From Melieria omissa (Eukaryota; Arthropoda; Insecta; Diptera; Ulidiidae), in the NCBI GenBank assembly GCA_963971225.1, contig OZ020267.1, forward strand, positions 95,779,648-95,843,647: DNA of 64,000 nt, written 5' to 3'. Within the stretch, counting starts at the first letter, position 1. Every line of letters starts with the position of its first letter. Positions 11,609 to 23,611 of the stretch are shown here, one piece after another. The notes below the pieces were generated by a model. The model was not told where the DNA came from and did not search any database. It saw nothing but the letters and a program-made list of their open reading frames with translations. The position numbers and the translations under genes are program-made.

Positions 11609-14600
11609 ACAAAATTATACAAAATTGAGCTGCTCAGATAAATGAAGCTGCGAAAGTCATTTGACTGATATCCTGACTGAGTGATATTCTAATCCAAAAC
11701 AAAAGTGTCATATCTCTAATATGATATGATGTGATATATGTCATGTGTATGTTTCTGCGACAGGCCAATCACCAACCCTGGCAGAAAAACATAACCGATG
11801 AACGTAACACAGGCAATGTTTTGTGGAGGCCCCATGATTTCGAGAAGACTGAACAAGAAAAACATATCTCACATGCAACTATTTGTATTTAGTTTTAAAG
11901 TTCAGATGTGCTCCTCAGGGGCCAATGGGCCAGCATTGACAGAAAAGTGAGTATTGTTGGAGTTTATTAGAGTTTTTTTTTTAATTTAATGTGAACACAC
12001 TTCGGGGTTTTGCACTGAATTCATAGTGCACTATGCTTTTCACTAGCTGAGTGATAGCTGAAATTTTTCCACTAATCACTAACTTTATTTAGTGACAGTG
12101 GGAAAAAGTACCACTAAAAAACAATTATTGGAAGAAAATTGCACTACCACGGAATACAAATTTGTGACTTTTATTTTCTCGGTGGGGTTTTTATTAAATC
12201 ATACTTTTATTATAAACTATTGATACAATTTTTTCGTCTTATAGCTCAGAATGTGTGATCTGCTGAGACGAAAAAAATGGTATAAGTAGTTTTTTAGTTG
12301 GTCAAATGGCCTTTGAAAAAATTCAAGTTGCCTGATATATTTGATTGAAAAAATAAAAGAAACTGACAGATAGAATTAAAGTCAAAAGCAACTGTTATTT
12401 TTGCTTTAAATTATAAAAGGCACTTTTATTGCAATTACTTTACTTTACTTACTTTCATTTTTGTCGGAAAAAATAAAAGTTAAAAGATAACAGTTAAAAT
12501 GTTTTTGATAAAAACCATAACCGGTACGGTCGCTTGTTATTATAAATAACCATAAATGAATCGGCTAAGACTTTAACCAAACTTAATAACTTTAATAACT
12601 TTTATGCTCGTTTTGAATTTAATTTAATTCCCTTTCCCCTTCCTATTGCAATTCTGTGTTTTCCCTGGATAACGTTCCGAGTACACTGAAATTCAATTAA
12701 TTTATCACTTACTTGCATAGCGCTCACGCTGGACTAATTACCCGCCTCATTGCTCATTGCTGGCGTTGCCCCTCGTAGCAATTTCTCGTTGGCTGCCTTT
12801 CGGAATTTCCTTGTCGGTACCCTCGTCTCGGCTACTACGGTCACTACGCTCAACGCGTCTGTCGCGACCGTCGCGACCGTTTGCCGCGTGTCGCGATGCC
12901 AAGCGTTGACATTTTCTACTCGGCAGCAAATAAGCATTTGTGTTATCCTGCATCCAGCATCCCGCCTTCACGTGCTCGACGTTCTCGCCGGGCGCTTGTT
13001 TTTCTTATTAAATTCCCAATTGAATGGATTTATGTCAACAGGGCTAAACGCCAAAGCATTCGCTGTTCAGCACGCGAATGCCATTTTCGCGTATAATATT
13101 TTGCCTTGGTGCTGATTTCACGCTCAATGCTTCTGTTGGCTGTTGGCTGCTGGACGGCCAAAAGCTTCAACGGCTTCAACGCTCAAAAATGTCAGTCACG
13201 AATTGCTGTGGTGTGTTGTTATTGTTGTTGTTGTCCTGGTTAGCTGCGCTTGCCGACTGCCTTCTCTTTTTGGCTCGCGCTGTCTCTATGTCTCGTTGTC
13301 TGCCTGATCGACAGTGACGTCCACATACGAAACATAATTAATATTCGCCTCTCTCCGTTGGCATCTTGGCAAATCAATTTTTCCTATACCCGGCTCTGCA
13401 GTTCTTCACATTTTGTTGATTTGTTCTTGTTTTGGTGCGAATTTTATTGATTTTTTGTGGCGTTTTATGTTTTGTTGTTACATGCTGGCAGCATTTCGCT
13501 GCTCTGGTTTAAGCCATAAATGCTGCCACATTATTTTGTTGGGGATGCACGTTTCGCTGCCGTATTATGTTGCACGTCGCTATTGCTGCTTTTTTTGCTA
13601 TTGTTGTTGTTGTCTTGTTGGTTTTTTTTATTATATTTTATTGTATTTGCTGCTGTTGCAGTGCCACGTATTTGACGTGAAGCCAGGCGCGCTCGTTGTT
13701 TGTCATTTGTCTCACGTTTCTTAATTAGTGGCTCACTTGGCCGTCGCTGTTGTCAACGTTGGCGCTGCCTGCATGGCCACTCATAAAGGAGCTGGCACGT
13801 GTCATCAATGCTTATTTTTGTTGTTGTTGTCTGTTGTGTTGACTGTTTCAATTTCAGTCTAAGGCCAACACAAACGCAAATGCAGACAATTCCGTCGAGC
13901 CGTGCAATATTTCTCATTAATCTTAACGCATAATTACAAAGTAATTGGTAGTGGTAACAAAAAACAAAAACACAAATTCAATTCAAGTTAAAGTTGTGAT
14001 GCTCTTTTATACATAGATATATATAAAAATAAAAAATAAAAATGAAATTAAATAAATATAAAATATGAACGGCAGCGTGTGGCATCGGCGCCACGTTTGT
14101 TCTTGTCTCGGATTGCAAAGCAATTCAATTTTTCACTAAATACAACAAGAACATACACAGCAACCATAACATTCTCGAACGTAAAAACTATGTCACCGAC
14201 TGCAACTAGTGCCGGACTCGCATGGCTCTGCCATTGCACGACTTTAAAGCGCCGAAAATGCTTTGCTGCCGTCGTGCATAATCTTATTAAATGCCACTTT
14301 AACCTTTGGTCGCCCTTTGCGTGGCTTGCTGGAGGCTGCAGTGTTGCCGGCGGATAAGACCGCTTAAGCGCGGCACAAGGCAGGCAGCCAAAGGACGCAG
14401 TCCGATTTCCATGGCCGAAGAGCAGATTGTCTGCATGCCAAAGAACGGGGTAAGGCGGCGGTAAATCCGGGTGAACGACGCAGGAAAAAGGAGCAGCAGC
14501 AATGAAGAAATTAAAATACAGTCAAGCAAGGAGTAAAAGCACTGCGCCGATTGATAGCAGGGACAATATGTATGTGTGTGTGGGTGCGTGTGTGTGTGTG

Positions 14601-15930
14601 TGTGCACGTACTCGTACATCATGTGGCATTGACATCTTATCTGGCTCAGACGCGTGCGTGAGCGCGCGCATAGCTGCTGGCCAATTCGGTCGGTTGCTGT
14701 GCGGCCGATTGATGAATGAGGCGCAGCTCAATCCCTACCAGGCGCCCACATGCGAGCAATCGCAATTAAACACGCCTCTGCCGACTGACAGCCACAACAA
14801 CGATGACGCGCGCACCGAACTAAATTAAAAGAACGGACATCGTCCCACCTGGCAATGTCCAACGCCTGCAATGCTGCAATGATTGCGCGCAAATAAATAC
14901 TGGAAATACTCGAAACGATGGCGTCCATAATTGCAAGGAAATCCGATATTTAATTAAAATTCTGCCGCTTACCCCTTCGACACGGCGTCCACGCTAACCG
15001 AGTAGAAACGAATGAAAGCAGAGCGGGGCGCTGGCAGACGAAGAGAGCGAGTGACCCACACAATTTATTGCAGCAGCTAAAAATAGCAGTCAAAGTCACA
15101 ATTTGTCCCAAGTAACAAAATCAAAAGCAGAATGGCCAGTTGTGATGAAACAAAAATTATATAAGTTGAATTAAAGTGAAAAACGAAAACGTGCCACAAA
15201 TTGAAAAGGCCAACAAATGAAAAACTCCTCTGAGTGCAATAAACCATTTCGATGAGTGCGAAACGAATGTCGATTGCTGTTGCCGACTGCTTATAGATAG
15301 CATATTTTTAGGCGCACTTGCTTTGTGCCGAAGGAAAACGGAATTTGTGTCTTTTTCAGGCGCCGTTTCAATGTCAACATGCGCAGCGTACAAGGTCGAC
15401 GAGGAGTCAATAGGGGGTCGACACAGCGCTGACTTTTGAGGGCGCATCAGTGCTTGTGAGTGTGAGTGTGAGTGCGAGTGTGTGTATGTATTGGAGGCTT
15501 TTTTCGCAGAATCATGTGTGCCTGTGTGAGTGTGCTCAGAAATTGGATTTCATCAGCGCGTGGGTACGTGTGGAAATTAATTTTGTGTGTGTCTATAATG
15601 GGAAAATTGAAAAAATCTTGCCGGCAAATTTTATTATAAGTGGAAGCGATTTTTCAAATTCCGTTAACGGCTTAACAATGTTTATGAGTTTATGAGTGCG
15701 TGAACTTTTAGGAAAATGCTTTAGAACAGACAAAGCATTGTAGAAGGTGTTTTAAATGTGATTTAATAAGCTCACATCTTGCAAGCTTAGAACTTTTTCT
15801 TCGTAGAAATTTCTTCATTTTGCAAAAATTGTGCAGATGCTTCAAGTGCTGTTCAGTAGACGGTAACTTATTCCACCCCAATCCCAATTGAACGAAGCTA
15901 CTTAAAGTATTTTGAACTTATCCTGGATCC
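11609..15930. other. Non-coding region
   Basis: No gene recognised. It includes a hairpin at 12.06 kb (listed separately), a GC-richer block at 12.7-13.9 kb with many GTT and TTGC runs, and a GT array at about 14570-14606. The frames at 12750-13115 and 12734-12971 lie antisense to each other over the same CG-rich stretch, a sign of chance openness. Nothing resembles a known protein. Confidence 0.55.
12064..12107. repeat. Imperfect 19-bp inverted repeat (hairpin)
   Basis: The left arm 12064-12082 begins TTTTTCCACTAAT. The right arm 12089-12107, reverse-complemented, reads TTTTTCCCACTGT, with CACTAA at the inner end of both. The arms pair with two or three mismatches around the 6-nt loop CTTTAT. 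It could be a DNA palindrome or a small RNA hairpin; nothing links it to a transcript. Confidence 0.45.
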
Positions 15931-16333
15931 GGCCGGCCTCGATAGTCCAGCGGAGCCTCGATACCGAGGCGCTAGGTTCGAAACCTAGCTTGGGTTGGTG
16001 AAAATCTCGTCTACTTCTATCATTATCCACATGAAGCAGATGAGAAATACAAGAATCACACAAGTGCGCTCTTGATAGGGAATGGCGAAAAGGAAAAGAA
16101 AAATTGCCAAACCCGCCGTTCGGGTTCAGCGTTAAGCTTTAAGTCCCCTCCCTTCTTTCCTCCATCCGCTTGAAAGTGTGCTGTAACATATGTTGGAGTG
16201 TTGCACATCCATACCAAAACGGTTGAAATATGAGATATTACTCTGCTCTCCTTCCCTATCCCCGATGGACATAGTACAATGGTCCGAAATAGACTGAGTG
16301 CTATGGAAGGCTTGTAGAATTCCTGCTCACCCT
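15931..16333 (+). mobile_element. tRNA-derived SINE, near full length
   Basis: The 5' head GGCCGGCCTCGATAG is shared with the reverse SINE at 48.2 kb. The polymerase III A-box-like TAGTCCAGCGG (15943-15953) fits the consensus, and the B-box-like GGTTCGAAACC (15975-15985) sits in a T-arm stem CTAGG/CCTAG. The body ('acttctatcattatccaca', 'cacaagtgcgctcttgata', 'ccgccgttcgggttc') aligns with the copy at 40.0 kb. The tail continues, degraded, to about 16330 and meets a pentanucleotide array. SINEs carry no gene and depend on a LINE for movement. Confidence 0.75.
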
Positions 16334-16483
16334 CACATCACATCAAATCAAATCACATCACATCACATCACATCACATCAAATCAAATCAAATCAAATCA
16401 AATCAAATCAAATCAAATCAAATCAAATCAAATAAAATCAAATCAAATCAAATCAAATCAAATCAAATCAAATAACATCACAT
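16334..16483. repeat. Pentanucleotide array (ATCAA/ATCAC)n
   Basis: About thirty 5-bp units, mostly AATCA with blocks of CATCA at both ends and one AATAA variant. It lies directly after the SINE and may have grown from the SINE's own 3' tail. Confidence 0.9.
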
Positions 16484-19400
16484 GTCAGTTCCTTGAGACC
16501 CATCTTCCATGGATGTGAGATATTCTCAAGTAATGTGGGAACTTTGGGATCTTGTGACTTTTGCGGTAGATCGTAGCGCCATAGCCGGTTCTTATGATAC
16601 AATTAAAGAAACAATATTCACTGCGCGCGCTTATTTGACTAAAGCAGTCTTTTTCAAACTGGAGTTATGGTTATACTGCTATCCTTCAAGTGGATCAGAC
16701 ATTCGCTTTAACTCTTATATTCAGACATGAAACAAATTCCTTCCTGGTGACTCCTATCTTCCTTCCGAGTAAACCGTTTTTTCACCTTATTGACTCCGCT
16801 TCGGACCCTATGGTCACCAACAATGCTAATGCCTTGGGTTGGTCACATTAATTGAATGAAGTTCTGTAATTCCGTTAGTGCGAACTGGCACTACAGCTAT
16901 GGAATATGAAAATCTTCCGCGAGTTACTCAATATAACTTATTGAAGTGGACAGGAACATGCCTAAAGAAACAATTTGATTTGACTGAGTAATGCTGAAGA
17001 GAAACAATTAGAAAGAAGGAAAAAATTAAGAAATTGTCGGACTCAGCCAGCTTGGAATTAAAAACATGAACTCGGAAGGTCCAGTTAACCTCTACAGTGT
17101 AAAAATTAATAATGAAATATATTTATGGAAATGTATTTGTGTTGATATTTATGTGTGTGGGCTTAGAGGTTACTGAGTGAAATTGAAGAATTGAAAACAG
17201 ATTTTTCGATTTTAAAAATCGATTTATAGGTCGGCGTAAAACACTTTTGTAAACAAAAACAAATAATCTTATTTTTTGTTAATGTTTGGATTTTGGTTTG
17301 CGTCCTTCTTGGCGTCTGAAAGCAAATATGCTTTGCTACTTCAAGAAAAAACTGAAAACGCCAGTGAGGAAAAACGATAAATAAAAATAAATAAATAAAA
17401 AAATAAATTAGGAGTTTTTTTAATAAACGCCCAGCACAATCCACAACAAATTTCAGATGTTTTTTAATGAAAAGGTAAATATGGGCAAACTAACCAGTTA
17501 GCACATTATCACAAACATGTGGACGAAGAGACGTGGCCAAATCAATAAACAACTATGTCGGCAATGTCTGCTTCGCGCGCCATACAAAGTAAATCTCCTG
17601 GATATCCTGACCAATCTATACAGGGTATCGGAATGTATATTTAAAAACGCTGCCGAATTACGAATTTACAACAATTTCGAATTGAATCAGCTGCTATCTT
17701 GAGTCAAGTCCATCAACGCTACTATGCAGCATTACCGGCGCTCTTCATGCGCTCTCTTAGGCGCGGCTCATGCGCGCTCATTCAATGCGCTCTCGCTAGG
17801 TGCTCTCCGAAAAGCATACCTTTACTCACTCTCACTGCCAATGATTCGGAATTCGCTTCGTGCATTTCGGACTCGACTTGTCGCTCTTCGAAACGTGGCC
17901 AGGACTAGGCCAACAAATTTCCTGGTTTACCTGCATAGTCGTCTGTCTGAAACAGAAATTCCTTTGCACTCAACTCTGCCGCTCGCCGACTATATTCGAA
18001 TAGGCCAAAATTCGAACATAACGTAGAAGATTCGCACAACTGAGATTCACAACATACCACTTCGTTGTACTAAAAGTCAACCGCACACACGAAGTGCAGC
18101 GAAATTTGCGTTTGTCGAATAAAATGCGACAATTGTCGGGCGGCAATTTCAGTATACGGACGTTATTTGCTGGTACCGCATTTGTGTGGTGGTGGCATCG
18201 GTGTAGTACGGCGACGGGATTTTTTGCTATTCGCAAGCGATGCAACGTTGCGTTGATGTTGCGCCTCGAATTGCAGTCAGCAGCCGGGCGGTTGGCAGTG
18301 CGCGGCAATTCAGGCTCGAAAAATTGTAATTGTAGCCTCGGTGATGTGAGTGAATTTGACGAAAACAAAAATTAAATGAATGTGGTGATGCGAATGAAAA
18401 TTGCGCCATCAAGTGAAATACGCTAAAAGTGAAAGGAGGAGCGGAATTGTGGAATTGTATTTAGTGTGGCGGCGTTTTATTGTAATCACAAAGTTGCCGC
18501 AATGCGTTCGGTGTGTGTTAAACATGGTGAAATGTGAGCTAAATGTGACCTAGAAGCAGCACGCAATGTGCTTCTTACATAACGTAAACAACTGTAAATA
18601 GAGAAAGTGGCTATGCGCCCAAAAGTCGACTACACTTCGGTATGCTTAGTATCAACAGACGCTGCAAAAATACAAAGTAAGCATCGTTCTAATGGGGTTT
18701 TGAGTACTTAATAAGCTTTGAATTGAGAATAAGAGTGTTTAATGGGGAAAAAAGCCTGAAAATATGCTAAATTTTTGGTGGTTATCAATCGTAGTTTTAG
18801 CTGCTTACAAAGCTTTACACAAAACTGTGAAGTTTTGTTTAACTATAAAGGTTTAGTTAAGGTATAAACTTTGTGAGTGCGCCTAAAAATATGCAATGTT
18901 TTTCCTTTTTTTTGCACTATACTTCGCTGCACAGCCGTTTCATCACTTTCAGCATAAAAGTTTTTAATTACTTTCAATTTACGCTATTCACACTGTTGCT
19001 CCCCAATTCTGGTAGTTGGCGCAAATTTTGCTGTGATGTAGATTTGACGCTTGGAACTGTGCGACCGACTTAAATGTTGCGTTGAAGTGAAATTTGATTA
19101 CATTGCTGTTGTTGTTGTTGCTGCTGTCGTTTGTGGTTGGTTAGTAGCTGTCTGCTGTTGTTGTTGTTTATTTTGTTGTTGGTGTTGTCGCTGCTGCTGC
19201 TGCTGTACAAATTATAGTAATTAAATTTCGACCTTGGAGCAATTTTTTTGCGGCTGCCTGCCATTAGCAATGCCAAGGGGGGGGGAGTGCACAGATATAT
19301 TCGCATGAAGATGTTCTTTGAACGTAATTACAAGTGTTGTATGTAAGCGCAAACATAACTAAAGCTTAATTAGAGAGAACTGTTTGCACTAAAAGAAGAT

Positions 19401-20101
19401 GTGAAGGCGCGATGTTTACACCAGTGCGAGTGTTGTTGTTGTAGTTCTACTCTTAACATAGTTTGCAATGCCTAACCACTTATTTAAATTATGCCAAATA
19501 TTTTTTCGATAGTCATTACCCAAATTAAAATCACGCTTATGAAGCTGATCGAGCTTTGCTCGGCACAAAGCAATCTGCTAATTGAGTGTAATTTTCGAAA
19601 AATGTCGATTGGCGGAAATGATGAATTGCGCCGAAAATAGTTGAATGGTGTTTGAGTGCAACTTTCGATGGAAAAGGTTGAATGGTGTTTGAGTAAATTA
19701 ATCGAATTAATGTTTTTTGGAAGTGTTAGTAGGGTCAAGTATTGATGAGTTATCGATAGTTGTTGGTATTATTTTGACAACAGATATAAGTTACTGGAAT
19801 TTGAAGGTCAAAGTCTGGATGGAGAAAAGGTTGCATATTAGGATTTAACGTATTTTATGTAGTAATGTGATTTTAGGGAGAAATCAGTCTCAAATCTCGA
19901 CTATGATACCATCAGGTTGCTTTGTGTGAAGTTATGTAAAAGAAATGTAAAAACCTTCTTTTGTAGCAATTTCATGAGTCTAGTGTGCTTTAGTTATTAT
20001 TTTTAGTCATTGATAAAAATCTTCATAAACCCATTGGCGCACAATACCTTGTCAGTGGGTAAAAATATGAGACATGATTATTGCCAAATTCAACAATCTT
20101 G
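16484..20101. other. Non-coding region, GC-richer in the middle
   Basis: No protein gene recognised. 17.7-18.6 kb is richer in GC than its flanks and may contain a 5' untranslated exon (listed separately). GTT and GCT runs at 19095-19205 create low-complexity Q/N frames on the minus strand. The 18-bp word 'gttgaatggtgtttgagt' is repeated at 19640 and 19677. Confidence 0.5.
18050..18676 (+). other. Candidate 5' untranslated exon
   Basis: The stretch has the look of fly 5' UTRs: repeated 'gtgaaa' and 'aagtg' words, short upstream frames, and GC above the surrounding AT-rich DNA. It ends in a good splice-donor match AAA/GTAAGC at 18677. The frame 18094-18375 has no known domain. No initiator or DPE pair stands out. 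This is a compositional guess only. Confidence 0.2.
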
Positions 20102-20256
20102 ATCTCATTCAGTGTTACCAGATACCTGAAACTACTTTCTCCTAAATCTTAAATAAATACCGAAATTTCCTTCTAAAAGTTTAAAAAATTTCCTAAAATA
20201 TTTGTGTGATTTGAGTTATTTTAAAGAATTAAACTTCTCATAAAAAAATAAAAATA

Positions 20257-21562
20257 TAAACGAGGGTGAAGGTGAACCAGAAACATTTTAGAATTTTTAA
20301 GCATCCAGCATACGAAAATGCCAATAAGCTGGTATTTGCGAGTGAAAGTATCTATAATTATTGCAGTTTCTTGCTATATTAGTCAATTGCATCTTGGATC
20401 TACTTTAGACAACATGTCCAGCCCGCAAAAGTGCTGCCAAAAATTAATACTGGACATTTACTTGACTGATAAGACGAAGTCTAGACTAACCATTGCAAGG
20501 GAAAGCAAAGCGAGCGTAGCGACGGTTTATAATGTTATAAACAACTACAGCGCGGTAAGCTCCATCTACAGAACCGAAGGATCAGTCAGAAAAAATGGTC
20601 CAAGTAACCCAGAAGTGCTGAAGAGAGTTGTTAGTACATATCGGAATAGCCCCATGAGGGCGACTTGAGATGTTGCAGCTGCATCAGGCACATCGCAATC
20701 AACTTAGATGCTATATAAGCGAAGTCAAGGGTTAACGACCTACGAACAGTAGAAAGTGCCTGACCGGTCGGAAGCAAAAGAAAAAATAGCAAAGACGCGG
20801 GCTCGAAAGCTGTATGATGATTACGTAACCAAGTTCGATTGCGTGATTCTCGATGATGAAACGTACTCTAAGGTGGACTTCAAGCAGTTGCCTGGGAATG
20901 CCTATTTCACTACAAACAAAAAGAATGGAACACAAAGAAAATACTCCGAAGCGAAATACATCAAATTTCCAAAACGCTTTATGGTTTGGCAAGCTATTTG
21001 CATCTGCGGTCTACGAAGCAAGGCGTTCATTCCGACAGGAACAATTAACTCTAGAATTTATATAAAAGAATGTCTGCAATGCATGCATGTCTACCATCTA
21101 TTGAATAGCACAAAGGAACAGTTTTGATTTGGCCAGACCTAGTGACAAGCCACTATTCTAGGTAAACTATGGAATGGTATGAAGGAAATTGTGTCACGGT
21201 GGTCCAAAAAGAGGCAAATTCTCCCAACTGCCTGGAACTTCGGCCTTTTAAAAGATATTGGACTGTCATGAAGCAAACCCTAAGAAAAACAAAAAAAAAT
21301 TTGCATGAAATGATGTACAGTTCCGAAATCGATGGAAGCAAGCCTATGCAATAGTCACCAAAAGTACCTTCCAGTCTCTAACTAATAACGTTAAGAAAAA
21401 TATAAAAAAATTTGCAACCACTAATTATATGTCCTGCAATTTTTTTGTGAATTAGAGTTTAAAAAATTTATGATAAACTGCAATTTTCTTTAATAAAATC
21501 AGACTATTACTTTTTTTTAATGTGTCCTTAAAAATTCTAAGTTTTTTCTGGTTCACTCCTTA
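20257..21562 (+). mobile_element. DD37E Tc1/mariner-superfamily transposon, nested
   Basis: The inverted ends share 'gtgaaccagaaa' and 'tagaatttttaag': the left copy is at 20271-20311 and the right copy, reversed, at 21527-21560. TA stands outside each end (20257-20258 and 21561-21562), the expected target duplication. The left end has a few extra bases ('gagggtgaag') before the match, possibly a small local duplication. At about 1.3 kb it is normal length for the superfamily. The enclosed transposase is dead (next entry). Confidence 0.8.
20318..21455 (+). pseudogene. DD37E transposase, inactivated
   Basis: Order on the plus strand: a helix-turn-helix DNA-binding region (LTIARESKASVATVYN), a second paired-like region (PEVLKRVVSTYRNSP), the first catalytic block with LDDETY, the VWQAICICG segment, then WPDL with the second aspartate, and LELRP near the end. 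Counting from the D of WPDL, 37 residues separate it from the position where the family has its glutamate. That position is lysine here (RPFKRYW). The frame also has stops at 20666, about 20705 and 20750, a frameshift near 21125, a stop at 21163, and another frameshift near 21333, after which WKQAYAIVTKSTF completes the C-terminus. The spacing places it in the ITmD37E group known mainly from flies and mosquitoes. Confidence 0.8.
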
Positions 21563-21605
21563 CATATAATTTTTTTGATGTAACATTTTTTTATTCATCT
21601 TCAGC

Positions 21606-21865
21606 TTAACCCTTATTCTCATACCCAAACTTACTAACGTCGTTTGGCACCCGGGGTATCCGGGTACCCATTTCATGAAATTTTTAAGTTTTCAATATTT
21701 TGTTAATTAAAAAGTGTTTATAAAATTTTGATATGATTTGTTCGCTTTTCACCTAAATAACGAGGATCCGGAAGGTAAAAAAAAATTTTCATTATTTGTC
21801 AGTTTTTTTCACGAAAATACATCGCAGTGGGCACCCGGGTACCCGGGTATGAGAATAAGGGTTAA
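21606..21865. mobile_element. piggyBac-like MITE with perfect 17-bp ends
   Basis: TTAA at 21606-21609 and 21862-21865 flanks a 252-bp unit whose ends are perfect 17-bp inverted repeats, CCCTTATTCTCATACCC (21610-21626 and reversed at 21845-21861). TTAA with CCC-initial ends is diagnostic of piggyBac-type insertion. GGTACCCGGG-type motifs lie just inside both ends (about 21647-21672 and 21830-21849) and recur at 45 and 54 kb. There is no coding capacity. Confidence 0.85.
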
Positions 21866-23370
21866 CAACAAAAACTTAACAAAAACAAAACATATAACAA
21901 ATGAATTAAATAAAAAGTTAAATGTTTGACTTTCATTGTGACAGCAATAAGCGAGAACGAGATAGAATGAGCTTACATTTTGTAATTTATAACACAACAG
22001 TCAAAGGTTAAAATAGTTGCCAAAATATGTTTTGTTGCCAGTGTTCCCAATAAAATCCCCTAAAAACCCACTAAGGATCAGAAAAATCTCCTAACATAAA
22101 ATATAAATCTCCTAAACTTTCTCCTAAACAATTCTTCCTCTTAAAAATTCCCCTAAAAGTCCAAGAATCTCCTAAATCTAGGAGGAAATCTCCTGATCTC
22201 GCAACACTGATCTCATTTTTAAAAAGAGAGATACTATGTATAAACATGTATAGTCTTTGAAAGTGGATCGAAAGTGCATCAGTTAACAATGATTCAGTAG
22301 CTTCTTCTGGTGATAGTCCGTTTTTCAAAAAAACACGGCCTAAATTTAACGATCTATTTTGCAACTATGAAAAACCTATAAAGATTTCTTTTCAAAGATT
22401 TTATTCAACACAAACTGAACCTAAATTGTTTATTGTAAGTTTCGTTAAAGTGGCGGCGGAAGCGCCTGGCGTATTTGGTAAACGACGTTGGTAAAGCGGG
22501 TGTTGAACTACACCAACTGGAAGGAAACACTTATTGCGGATTTTTTTGTTTACATGCCTGAGATTAAAACAGAAATGGTTCCATAATGGGCTTGCGAATT
22601 TTTACTATAAACTTATAAAATAAACACTCTCAAAAGGTCAAATTGTGATATTCCACACTGAATACCGAATTGCTTGGTGGGTCTTTCAACGTCTGGTAGC
22701 AGATGCGGCTGGCAATCGAAAACGCACATAACTGTTTATGATCAACATTCAGAAAAATCGGGTTTTCTCTCCTTAATTTTTTTTATCATTTATTTTCTAG
22801 ATAGAATCCTACAGTTAAAAAGAGATTGTTCGACAAGTTAGGGTATCTGCAAAAATCTGGCATTAAATGAGCTCAGGGCGATGTTGCAAATAAATAATTT
22901 TTTGTTTTAATTACGGAAGATGATCAGACAACTGCCTGAACATAAATATTTAGAAACACATGAAATAAAACTGGCGATAACTGTCTAATTTCATTTTAAA
23001 AATTTACTTTCTGAGCTTCACCATTTTTACTCTCAGAAGTTTTCCTTTTCCTGCAGAGAAGATAGTCGTTGAAAACTTATTTTTTCTATATTTAAGGGTT
23101 TATTAGGAGATGAAATCGAATCTGAAGTTGGATTAAGGTTAATTTCTCTATTCAGACAGCCAAATATATTGAACCAATTTCATCCTTAATTGAGTTTATC
23201 ACTTTTTATGTTCACACACCTCAATTTAGCTGTTATCAGAAATTTTATCGCACATAAAAATGACTTATGTGTTTAGGTATAAAAAACGTTCTAAAATATA
23301 TGTTAGCGAGCATAGAAAAGTTTTGTGGGTTTATGTATAAAAACGTTCTAAAAACCAAACAAACAACAAT

Positions 23371-23611
23371 TTTACTGTTATCCCCAAAACAATTTCCAAT
23401 AAGCGATATCAGGGAAAGTTTGTGTTTTAATTGAACTACGAACTGGGCGCGTTTGATAAAAACCCTGATTCTTTATTAATGGTTAAATAAAATCAAAAAG
23501 TGATAATTTAGTTTTTTTTCCATATATATTAAAAAAATTTTCTGTAATTAAAAAATTTTTATACAAAATTTATTTAACCGGTTTTAAGCTAAAATTGTTC
23601 AAAAGTAAACT
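23371..23611 (+). repeat. Copy of the 53.6-kb piggyBac-like element interior
   Basis: 'tatccccaaaa.aatttccaata', 'atatcagggaaagtttgtgtt', 'gcgtttgat.aaaaaccct', 'ggttaaataaaat.aaaaagtgataattt' and 'aaaagtaaactag' occur in the same order at 60020-60250 and, reversed, at 53740-53985. The element ends are not found here. The family link comes from the copy at 53.6 kb, which has TTAA/CCC ends. Confidence 0.65.

Larger units (their letters stand above)
20102..22217. mobile_element. Non-autonomous hAT-like element hosting two insertions
   Basis: A perfect 8-bp duplication ATCTCATT flanks the unit (20102-20109 and 22210-22217). The ends are CAGTGTTACCAGAT and, reverse-complemented, CAGTGTTGCGAGAT (12 of 14 identical). 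CAG termini and an 8-bp duplication are characteristic of hAT elements. Sub-terminal regions carry repeated 'tctcctaaa' words on both sides (20140-20200 and 22055-22195), like transposase-binding motifs in this superfamily. After removing the nested DD37E transposon and piggyBac-like MITE, about 540 bp remain, too little for a transposase, so the host element is a MITE. All three pieces have recognisable ends, which gives the order: hAT first, the other two later. Confidence 0.8.

Noticed and set aside
12734..13115. Overlapping frames of 67 to 121 codons on both strands in a CG-rich block
   Set aside because: They lie antisense to each other, lack any domain and follow the local CG-rich composition, so chance openness is enough.
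16334..16483. Regularly spaced repeats that might suggest a CRISPR-like array
   Set aside because: The unit is only 5 bp with no unique spacers; it is a microsatellite in a eukaryotic sequence.
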